Shown: positions 6,018 to 10,822 of the stretch, piece by piece
How positions within the stretch are numbered: the first letter of the stretch is position 1
Layout of the letters: each line of letters starts with the position of its first letter
Assembly: GCA_964498755.1 (NCBI GenBank)
Contig: CAZCIB010000063.1
Location: forward strand, 1-10,822
DNA: 10,822 nt
Source of the DNA: RZZS01 sp964498755
GTDB lineage: Bacteria; Pseudomonadota; Alphaproteobacteria; Micavibrionales; Micavibrionaceae
Direction of reading: 5' to 3'
The notes under the pieces: model-generated
Databases searched by the model: none
Told to the model about the DNA's origin: nothing
What the model saw: the letters and a program-made list of their open reading frames with translations, nothing else
Made by a program: the position numbers and the translations under genes

Positions 6018-6659
6018 ATGAGTTCAAATCAAAAGAAAAAAACGGGCATTCCTTTTTATGCCGAAGAAAAACTAGCTCTTTTTATAGACGGATCCAATCT
6101 CTACGCGGCGGCGAAGGCCCTGGAATTTGACATCGATTACAAGCTGCTTCTGGAATGGGCTTCCAATCAGGGGCGGCTGGTCCGGGCTTTCTACTATACG
6201 GCTCTGATTGATGATCAGGAATATTCCCCGATCAGGCCACTAGTCGACTGGCTTGATTACAATGGCTACACAATGGTCACCAAGCCAACCAAGGAATACG
6301 TCGATCCGCAAGGCCGCCGCAAGGTCAAGGGCAATATGGACATTGAACTCGCCATAGATGTTATGGAGATGGCGGACAACGTCGATCATATTGTTCTGTT
6401 TTCCGGAGACGGCGACTTCCGCAGACTGATTGAGGCGGTCCAGAGAAAAGGCGTGCGGGTCACAGTGGTCAGCACAATTAAATCTAGCCCGCCCATGGTC
6501 GCGGATGAACTGCGCCGACAGGCCGATCACTTTCTGGACCTGTCATCGCTGGTTCACGATATTGCCAGAAATGTCAGCACCGTTGCGGCGGAGGCGTATC
6601 ACGATGATGAAGATGAAGAAGACGATTTTGATCAGCCACAATTCCTGCAACAGCAATAA
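6018..6659 (+). CDS. NYN-domain protein, LabA/DUF88 family (putative ribonuclease)
   Basis: The 213-residue product has a PIN-like NYN domain over about residues 18-175. The acidic metal-binding positions are all present: LFIDGSN with Asp24, KGNMDIELAIDVM with Asp108, and LFSGDGDF with Asp131 and Asp133. The GVRVTVVS strand and the DELRRQADHFLDL helix complete the fold. NYN proteins are predicted or shown metal-dependent ribonucleases; the substrate here is unknown. The last 25 residues are a low-complexity tail rich in Asp/Glu and then Gln, as in many LabA-like proteins. The start is ATG at 6018 with AGGG upstream. The glycosylase gene begins six bases after the stop, so the two are probably co-transcribed, divergently from rpoZ. 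Family assignment is firm. Confidence 0.92.
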   Translation: MSSNQKKKTGIPFYAEEKLALFIDGSNLYAAAKALEFDIDYKLLLEWASNQGRLVRAFYYTALIDDQEYSPIRPLVDWLDYNGYTMVTKPTKEYVDPQGRRKVKGNMDIELAIDVMEMADNVDHIVLFSGDGDFRRLIEAVQRKGVRVTVVSTIKSSPPMVADELRRQADHFLDLSSLVHDIARNVSTVAAEAYHDDEDEEDDFDQPQFLQQQ

Positions 6660-6665
6660 ACAGAC

Positions 6666-7331
6666 ATGAGTACGGCTTTTCTCCCGGAACGTGATTGCGA
6701 GCTTTGTCCAAGGCTCGCAACGTTCCGGAAAAAAAACCGAACAAAATTTCCTGAAAAATTCAACGCCCCTGTTCCCTCTTTCGGACCGGACGACGCGCGT
6801 TTGCTCATAGTTGGCCTTGCCCCCGGCCTGCGCGGGGCGAATTTTACGGGCCGCCCCTTTACCGGGGATTACGCCGGCGATTTACTGTATTCCACGCTTT
6901 TGAAATACGGTTTTGCGTCCGGGCGTTACAAGGCGGACCCGCATGACGGGCTGGAACTCATTGATTGCCGTATCAGCAACGCCGTCAAATGCGTGCCGCC
7001 GGAAAACAAGCCGACAGGTCAGGAGATAAAAACCTGTAACAGCTTTATTGCCCGCGAAATCGCGTATTTAAAAAACGTGCGCGTTATTCTTGCGCTGGGC
7101 CGCGTGGCGCACGAAGCAACGCTGAGAGCGCTTGATTGCAGGCCGGCGCTGTACAAGTTCGGGCACGGAAATCCGCATGAACTTCCAGACGGAAGAACGC
7201 TCATCGACAGCTTTCATTGCTCCCGTTACAACACGCAGACGCGGAGATTAACGGAAGCGATGTTTCACGAGGTCTTTGAAAATATCAGGAAGGTTCTTCC
7301 GCATCAGAAGGGCGAGGCGGCTTCCTGCTGA
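6666..7331 (+). CDS. Uracil-DNA glycosylase, family 5-like, with Fe-S cysteines
   Basis: This 221-residue protein should remove uracil or other deaminated bases from DNA, the first step of base excision repair. It shows the active-site strand LLIVGLAPGLRGANFTGRPF (residues 46-65), followed by TGDYAGDLLY, and a second motif FHCSRYNTQT with His184. Motif 1 is GLAPG, without the polar catalytic residue of families 1 and 4, which points to family 5 (UdgB). Four cysteines at 11, 14, 109 (NAVKCVPPENKP) and 124 are spaced as in the 4Fe-4S families 4 and 5. The start is ATG at 6666, six bases after the NYN gene; no clear Shine-Dalgarno is seen, so coupling is likely. It converges with the minus-strand gene ending at 7285 (or 7343). 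Confidence 0.9.
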   Translation: MSTAFLPERDCELCPRLATFRKKNRTKFPEKFNAPVPSFGPDDARLLIVGLAPGLRGANFTGRPFTGDYAGDLLYSTLLKYGFASGRYKADPHDGLELIDCRISNAVKCVPPENKPTGQEIKTCNSFIAREIAYLKNVRVILALGRVAHEATLRALDCRPALYKFGHGNPHELPDGRTLIDSFHCSRYNTQTRRLTEAMFHEVFENIRKVLPHQKGEAASC

Positions 7332-7696
7332 CTTTCCCGCTTTTATCGTGAAAAACCGGCGCGCAGCCAGCGCTTACCGCTTCCGTAAAGACTCTCAGCG
7401 AGCTGTAGGGTCGCAGCTCTCGCGTCCGTTCCCGCTTGCGCCACTGGTCTGCCCTGTGAAATTTCTGGGACGCGTATAGATTCCGCACGACGAGCGAACG
7501 GCCATCCTCCAGATCCAGACTGCTTCGGGTGACGTCCTTGACGCGCAAGAGTTCTCCCTCTCCAGATTTGGGATCGAAAAGATAGGCGGGCTTGCCCTGT
7601 CTCATCATATAGCTGGCATCGTCGCACTGGCCCGCCGTTACTGAAAAATCAGGCAGTGGAATAATCGCAGGCATTCGATTCGTCCATCTTGCGAAA
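7285..7696 (-). pseudogene. Unrecognised protein, C-terminal part displaced by a frame break
   Basis: This frame reads FFARWTNRMPAIIPLPDFSV, then AGQCDDASYMMRQGKPAYLF, then KSGEGELLRVKDVTRSSLDL and EDGRSLVVRNLYASQKFHRA, then a basic, less regular tail. The middle looks like a small beta-rich domain, but I do not recognise the family. It has no credible start: the ATG at 7767 would begin in unrelated sequence opposite the N-terminal part. Removing one base from the eight-A run at 7694-7701 joins it to the ORF starting at 7843, giving about 185 residues. The tail overlaps the end of the glycosylase gene by 47 bases on the opposite strand. Another frame ending at 7343 would avoid that overlap, so the true C-terminus is uncertain. 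Confidence 0.5.
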
Positions 7697-7843
7697 AAAA
7701 ATACGGGACTGATATTTTTCAGCGCGCGCGCTTTCAAAACGAATGACGCCCTCATAGGACCTCTCAATCAGCTGCCCGATTTCCGTCAGAGTCTTTGTGC
7801 CCGACATCGCCTTCGGATGCGATAAATAAAAGACGTCTGCCAT
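7649..7843 (-). CDS. Unrecognised protein, N-terminal part of a frame-broken gene
   Basis: The start is ATG at 7843, chosen over the ATG at 7858 because AAGGGG sits five bases upstream of it. The product begins MADVFYLSHPKAMSGTKTLT and continues EIGQLIERSYEGVIRFESAR with a KYQSRIFF strand. After that the frame crosses eight T (plus-strand A at 7694-7701) and ends with a weak tail (RKMDESNACDYSTA). The other frame continues better as FFARWTNRMPAIIPLPDF. I do not recognise the family. It follows the gene ending at 7902 by 58 bases on the same strand and may share its transcript. Confidence 0.55.
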   Translation of the reverse strand: MADVFYLSHPKAMSGTKTLTEIGQLIERSYEGVIRFESARAEKYQSRIFFRKMDESNACDYSTA

Positions 7844-7848
7844 TGTAA

Positions 7849-7854
7849 CCCCTT
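7849..7854 (-). promoter_or_regulatory. Ribosome binding site deciding the start at 7843
   Basis: AAGGGG on the minus strand lies five bases before ATG 7843. The in-frame ATG at 7858 has nothing comparable, so the shorter start is preferred. Confidence 0.55.
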
Positions 7855-7901
7855 GCACACATGAAATACTCTAAGTCTTCCATCTACCGGCGGCAAGAGG
7901 T

Positions 7902-8222
7902 TTAGCTGATGCGATAGGGATCATTCACTTCAGGCAATAGCGGCGGGCGAATGCGGGAGAAACGGCCAAACTGGAAATCATAAGTCCCGTCATCGAAAAT
8001 GCGGATAACGACGGGCAGAACGTTTCCGGCCAGAAAATTGGTGCGCGCGTTAAAAAGCTCGACGAACTCCCCGGCGTCGATATCCCACGGCGCGAATTTT
8101 TCCTCAAGCTCAGGTAAACACTGACCGGCATGACCGGCGCGCAGCCATATGCGTATCACCCCGGCAAGCGCGCTTGCGGGTCGCTCAGACGGCATGGAAC
8201 TGGCGCCGTATATATGCGTCAT
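7902..8222 (-). CDS. Hypothetical protein, unrecognised
   Basis: From the ATG at 8222 the product is 106 residues with no signal peptide or membrane segment. It contains ALAGVIRIWLRAGHAGQCLP, then ELEEKFAPWDIDAGEFVELF, then NFLAGNVLPVVIRIFDDGTY and DFQFGRFSRIRPPLLPE, which suggests a mixed alpha/beta fold. I do not recognise the family. The start is uncertain: 8222 has AAAGG four bases upstream, 8234 is also ATG, and 8282 is the longest option and would lie three bases from a predicted transcription start. The next gene on this strand starts 58 bases after the stop with no terminator between, so the two probably form an operon. Confidence 0.6.
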   Translation of the reverse strand: MTHIYGASSMPSERPASALAGVIRIWLRAGHAGQCLPELEEKFAPWDIDAGEFVELFNARTNFLAGNVLPVVIRIFDDGTYDFQFGRFSRIRPPLLPEVNDPYRIS

Positions 8223-8291
8223 CTCGCCTTTCATGGCCTTTTTTCCCGGAGTTAAAAATAATGCGGACGAAGTTATCCACATCTAGCTTTT

Positions 8292-8321
8292 TTGATAATC
8301 GAAATACCCCTACATAGTCAA
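8292..8321 (-). promoter_or_regulatory. Candidate sigma70 promoter for the minus-strand pair
   Basis: TTGACT (8316-8321) and TATCAA (8292-8297) on the minus strand are 18 bases apart. The predicted transcription start is near 8285, giving a leader of about 60 bases to ATG 8222, or almost none to ATG 8282. Confidence 0.4.
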
Positions 8322-8370
8322 GGCAAATTATTCGGAACAACCTGGCTTTACGCATGTTGGTCAGGAATGT

Positions 8371-8379
8371 AAAGGAGGT
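8371..8379 (+). promoter_or_regulatory. Near-perfect Shine-Dalgarno before the small exported protein
   Basis: AAAGGAGGT lies five bases before ATG 8385. It is the strongest ribosome binding site in the window and favours 8385 over the in-frame ATG at 8397. It suggests high expression. Confidence 0.75.
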
Positions 8380-8384
8380 TTGAA

Positions 8385-8735
8385 ATGCTCAATCATATGT
8401 TTTTTTCCATGGTTCTGATGCTCTTTGCGCTTCCGTTTGCGGCACAGACGCACGCGCAGGATCTGATCGTCAGCGGCCAGAACGAGGAAAGCGTCATCAG
8501 CGGACGCATAGCCGACATTGGCTTTGATACGATGACTCTCAGCATTGGCGAAGGCGAAAATGTCGAAGTCGATATCGATAACCTTGATCTCGATGAAGGC
8601 CGTTTTGACGAGTTCTTCTCCGAGGGGATGTACGTTGACGTCGTTGGCCGCTTCGACGATGACGAATTCGACGCGGATAGAATTGTCCGCACCGCGCGCG
8701 AAGGCGGCGTAACGTACTTCCCGGAAGTTGAATAG
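8385..8735 (+). CDS. Small acidic exported protein, probable OB-like beta-barrel
   Basis: The 116-residue product starts with a signal peptide (hydrophobic core over residues 6-19, cleavage likely after THA at about 24). The mature part is strongly acidic and built of short beta-strands: SVISGRIADIGFDTMTLSIG, then ENVEVDIDNLDLDEG, then EGMYVDVVGRFDDDEFDADR, then IVRT. The pattern 'G.i..i......l..g...v.vd...l.......f..G..v.v.G.fdd..f.A..i' resembles periplasmic OB-fold or DUF5666-like proteins, some of which (YgiW/YdeI) are stress-related. The family match is by pattern only and the function is unknown. Location is periplasmic or secreted. The ribosome binding site is very strong. The gene ends four bases before the convergent end of leuA. 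Confidence 0.75.
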   Translation: MLNHMFFSMVLMLFALPFAAQTHAQDLIVSGQNEESVISGRIADIGFDTMTLSIGEGENVEVDIDNLDLDEGRFDEFFSEGMYVDVVGRFDDDEFDADRIVRTAREGGVTYFPEVE

Positions 8736-8739
8736 CCTG

Positions 8740-10302
8740 TTAAACCCCGGGGGCGGCGCGCTCTCTTTTCACCAGAAGCTTGTTGAGCGCGTGCAGATAG
8801 GCGCGGCAGGAGGCGACAAGCGTATCCGGATCCGCGCCCTGACCGTTTACCGTGCGGCCGTTTTCTTCAAGGCGCACGGTCACCTCGGCCTGCGCGTCAG
8901 TGCCGCCGGTGATGGCGTGCACCTGATACAGCATGAGCCGCGCGTCCGGGTGCGGATAGATTTCCCTGATCGCCTTGAAAATCGCGTCGACAGGGCCGTT
9001 GCCCTCGGCTTTCGCGGTTTTCTCCTCGCCGAACACATGCAGGGTCAGCTCCGCGCTTTGCGGCCCGGTCGTACCGGCAATGACCTGTAATGAGGCGAAT
9101 TTGATTTTCTCGCCAACGCGCAAAACCTCGTCGTCCACAAGCGCCATGATGTCGTCGTCAAAGACCTGTTTCTTTTTATCGGCAAGCCGCTTGAAGCGCG
9201 CGAACGCATCCTGAAGCGCGTTATCGCCGAGCTCGTAGCCCAGCTGTTTCAGTTTGTCCTTGAAGGCGTGGCGGCCGGAATGCTTGCCCAGAACCAGTTC
9301 GGATTTTTTCAGGCCGACGGATTCCGGCGTCATGATCTCGTAAGTCTGCGCGTTTTTGAGCATGCCGTCCTGGTGAATGCCGCTTTCATGCGCGAAGGCG
9401 TTGGCCCCGACAATGGCCTTGTTCGGCTGCACGGAAAAGCCGGTAATGGCCGACAGCGTACGCGAGACGCGCGTAATCATCGTCGTGTCGATATTGTTGT
9501 CGTACGGGTAGATATCAGGCCGCGTGCGCATGGCCATGACGATCTCTTCCATCGCCGCGTTGCCCGCGCGCTCGCCGATACCGTTGATGGTGCACTCGAT
9601 CTGGCGCGCGCCTGCCTTGACTCCCGCAAGCGAATTGGCGACGCCGAGACCCAGATCGTTGTGGCAGTGTACGGAGAACACGGCCTTCTCCGCGTTGGGA
9701 ACGCGGTTCATTACCATTTCGAAAATCGCGGCGTATTCGGCCGGAGTCGTGTAACCGACCGTATCCGGAATATTGATCGTCGTCGCGCCCGCGTTGATCG
9801 CGGCTTCAACGCAGCGGCAGAGAAAGTCGTCCTCTGTGCGCGAGCCGTCCTCGGCGGACCATTCGACGTCGTCGGTGAATTCCCGCGCGATTGTCACGCT
9901 CTCGATCACCGCGTTCAAAACGTCTTCGGGCGGCATTTGCAGCTTGTACTGCATATGCAGCGGACTGGTGGAGATAAAGGTATGAATGCGTTTGCGCGGC
10001 GCGTCTTTAATTGCCTCGGCGCTGGCCTCGATATCCCCGCGTTTCGCGCGGCAAAGCCCTGCTATCGTGGCATTTTTAACCGTGCGCGAGATTTCCTGCA
10101 CCGCTTCGAAATCGCCGGGCGAGGCGATGGGAAATCCCGCCTCGATGACGTCGACGCCCATCTCATCTAGCAGATGCGCCATGCGCAGCTTTTCGTCAAG
10201 GTTCATCGAACAGCCGGGCGACTGCTCTCCATCCCGCAAAGTCGTATCGAAAATAATGATGCGGCCCGCGCCGCTGTTCTGTTGCTGCTCTGTCTCAGAC
10301 AT
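8740..10302 (-). CDS. leuA: 2-isopropylmalate synthase
   Basis: LeuA condenses acetyl-CoA with 2-oxoisovalerate to 2-isopropylmalate, the committed step of leucine synthesis, in the cytoplasm. From ATG 10302 it is 520 residues. The catalytic TIM-barrel domain spans about 14-280, with FDTTLRDGEQSPG at 18-30 (Arg23, Asp24) and the metal-binding HCHND at 212-216, followed by CTINGIGERAGN. The C-terminal third is the LeuA regulatory domain, where leucine feedback inhibition acts. The frame is open to 10437, but the extra N-terminal residues are translated palindromic repeat, and AGGA five bases before 10302 fixes the start. Expression is probably controlled by the attenuator at 10509-10578. The gene converges on the exported-protein gene with a four-base gap. 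Identification is secure. Confidence 0.96.
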   Translation of the reverse strand: MSETEQQQNSGAGRIIIFDTTLRDGEQSPGCSMNLDEKLRMAHLLDEMGVDVIEAGFPIASPGDFEAVQEISRTVKNATIAGLCRAKRGDIEASAEAIKDAPRKRIHTFISTSPLHMQYKLQMPPEDVLNAVIESVTIAREFTDDVEWSAEDGSRTEDDFLCRCVEAAINAGATTINIPDTVGYTTPAEYAAIFEMVMNRVPNAEKAVFSVHCHNDLGLGVANSLAGVKAGARQIECTINGIGERAGNAAMEEIVMAMRTRPDIYPYDNNIDTTMITRVSRTLSAITGFSVQPNKAIVGANAFAHESGIHQDGMLKNAQTYEIMTPESVGLKKSELVLGKHSGRHAFKDKLKQLGYELGDNALQDAFARFKRLADKKKQVFDDDIMALVDDEVLRVGEKIKFASLQVIAGTTGPQSAELTLHVFGEEKTAKAEGNGPVDAIFKAIREIYPHPDARLMLYQVHAITGGTDAQAEVTVRLEENGRTVNGQGADPDTLVASCRAYLHALNKLLVKRERAAPGV

Positions 10303-10307
10303 AATGA

Positions 10308-10311
10308 TCCT
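10308..10311 (-). promoter_or_regulatory. Ribosome binding site deciding the leuA start
   Basis: AGGA on the minus strand lies five bases before ATG 10302. The family's conserved beginning (IIIFDTTLRDGEQ) starts 15 residues later, as expected, so the longer frame upstream is not coding. Confidence 0.65.
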
Positions 10312-10348
10312 GCTTCCTCTATTTTGCCTCTTGCCCTCACCTGATGGG

Positions 10349-10416
10349 CATCCCGTCGAAAGACGGGATCCAGAAAAGCGTTCAATGTAACTGGATCCCG
10401 GATCATGTCCGGGATG
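10349..10416. repeat. Palindromic intergenic repeat in the leuA leader
   Basis: Two hairpins lie in tandem. The first is ATCCCGTC, loop GAAA, GACGGGAT (10350-10369). The second is ATCCCGGA, loop TCATG, TCCGGGAT (10395-10415). GGGATCCAG after the first can also pair with CTGGATCCC before the second, so the whole 68 bases can fold as one symmetric element, CATCCCG...CGGGATG. The right half resembles repeats widely dispersed between genes in alphaproteobacterial genomes. It lies 47 bases upstream of leuA and would be in its mRNA leader. Confidence 0.75.
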
Positions 10417-10508
10417 CAAAACGTAAGGCGCACTCAAAGCAAGGCGGCGCTAAATGTTGTGTAACCTAAAACAAACTTTTGGAAAAGCCCCTGAAATGCC
10501 GGGCGCAG

Positions 10509-10537
10509 AAAAACGCGGCCCTTACATCCAGGGGCCG
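10509..10537 (-). terminator. leuA attenuator (intrinsic terminator)
   Basis: On the minus strand CGGCCC (10532-10537), a ten-base loop and GGGCCG (10516-10521) form a GC stem. CG and then five T (10509-10513) follow. The upstream arm lies in codons 14-16 of the leader peptide and the stop codon is in the loop. A competing pairing is possible: GCCCCTG (10529-10535) with CAGGGGC (10487-10493) would break the terminator. Terminator plus leucine-rich leader ORF is the classic arrangement of ribosome-mediated attenuation. Confidence 0.75.
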
Positions 10538-10578
10538 GTAAGTCGGAGAAGAGGCAAAGGTGCGTTTAAAGGCGTCAT
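10522..10578 (-). CDS. leuL: leuA leader peptide (leucine-rich, 18 residues)
   Basis: The ORF encodes MTPLNAPLPLLRLTGPWM and stops with TAA. Five of the 18 codons are leucine (TTA, TTG, CTT, CTC, CTT; residues 4, 8, 10, 11, 13), two of them adjacent and clustered before the terminator stem. Ribosome stalling at these codons when charged tRNA-Leu is scarce would prevent the terminator at 10509-10537 and let transcription reach leuA. No Shine-Dalgarno precedes the ATG. A candidate promoter places the transcription start at or next to the A of the ATG, so the peptide may be translated from a leaderless mRNA. It is too short for usual gene callers. The gene symbol is given by analogy with other leu leaders. 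Confidence 0.8.
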   Translation of the reverse strand: MTPLNAPLPLLRLTGPWM

Positions 10579-10584
10579 AAGAAT

Positions 10585-10613
10585 TTTGTATGAAAAAAAC
10601 CGCATAAAAGCAA
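10585..10613 (-). promoter_or_regulatory. Candidate promoter of the leu leader and leuA
   Basis: TTGCTT (10608-10613) and TACAAA (10585-10590) on the minus strand are 17 bases apart. Seven bases beyond the -10 is the A of the leader-peptide ATG at 10578. Confidence 0.45.
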
Positions 10614-10822
10614 GCGCCCGGATTAAAAATTATGAAATATGCATTATGCCAACAACCTATTGACGCGCTTTGCCATTTACGTTAACTAATACCCAAATCG
10701 AATTAAACATAACTTACAGGGGAAAATTGGGTATGAATGTCGATCAGATTTTGGAGCAAGATGACAGTTAGAGTCTGACTCAAAACTCTATTCATAAAAA
10801 CAATACCTTGCAAGCCGTCTTG
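10614..10822 (+). other. Divergent intergenic region with a 12-codon ORF
   Basis: This AT-rich right end holds no gene I can support. A -35-like TTGACG lies at 10669-10674, but no good -10 follows. An ORF from ATG 10733 reads MNVDQILEQDDS and stops at TAG 10769-10771. The same frame then stays open to the window edge (SLTQNSIHKNNTLQAVL), so this may be the start of a gene with an in-frame amber codon, or chance. ACCCAAAT (10691-10698) and AATTGGGT (10725-10732) form an imperfect inverted repeat just before the ATG. Confidence 0.3.

Noticed and set aside
8745..8752. CCCCGGGG palindrome between two convergent genes as a terminator
   Set aside because: It has no loop and no T-tract, and lies within the leuA coding end.
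9268..10170. A 300-residue plus-strand ORF opposite leuA
   Set aside because: It is an antisense shadow of the well-conserved LeuA frame; its Arg/Val/Asp-rich composition is typical of such shadows.
10454..10663. Plus-strand 69-residue ORF over the leuA attenuator
   Set aside because: It is antisense to the leader peptide and terminator, which explain this sequence better, and it has no ribosome binding site.

Overview
This window looks like an alphaproteobacterial chromosome of roughly 50% GC. The evidence is a bifunctional Rel/SpoT next to rpoZ, with a DUF2062 membrane protein and acpS downstream; a leuA with a leucine-coding attenuator; and a dyad repeat of the 'ggatcccggatcatgtccggg' type, which I associate with intergenic repeats in this class. 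I cannot place it further. No rRNA, tRNA, CRISPR array or transposase gene is visible.

Layout. 1-157: no gene I can support. 158-987 (+): four-helix membrane protein that appears to run into an SRPBCC-like domain across a single-base frame break. 1054-1463 (-): exported thioredoxin-like protein, also with a frame break. 1640-5823 (-): the core block, read rpoZ, terminator, spoT/rel, a four-helix-bundle gene flanked by heptamer repeats, DUF2062, acpS. 6018-7331 (+): a NYN-domain (LabA/DUF88-like) protein and a family 5-like uracil-DNA glycosylase, divergent from rpoZ. 7285-8222 (-): two unrecognised genes, one broken at an eight-base homopolymer. 8385-8735 (+): small acidic exported protein. 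8740-10302 (-): leuA, ending 4 bases from the preceding convergent gene. 10303-10613: leuA leader with a palindromic repeat, an intrinsic terminator and an 18-codon leucine-rich leader peptide. 10614-10822: divergent intergenic region with one very short ORF.

How the genes work together. rpoZ and spoT/rel link RNA polymerase to (p)ppGpp control. A terminator follows rpoZ and a plausible promoter precedes spoT, so they need not be one simple transcript. AcpS activates acyl carrier protein and is translationally coupled (ATGA) to DUF2062. LeuA commits carbon to leucine and appears to be controlled by ribosome-mediated attenuation.

The two strongest leads are these. (1) A small cassette carries a four-helix-bundle (23S rRNA intervening-sequence protein family) gene between inward-facing inverted heptamer repeats, fitted between the spoT stop codon and the DUF2062 start codon. 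(2) The leuA attenuator has a leader peptide that may be translated from a leaderless mRNA. Three single-base frame breaks in one window also call for a check of read support before any gene is called a pseudogene.
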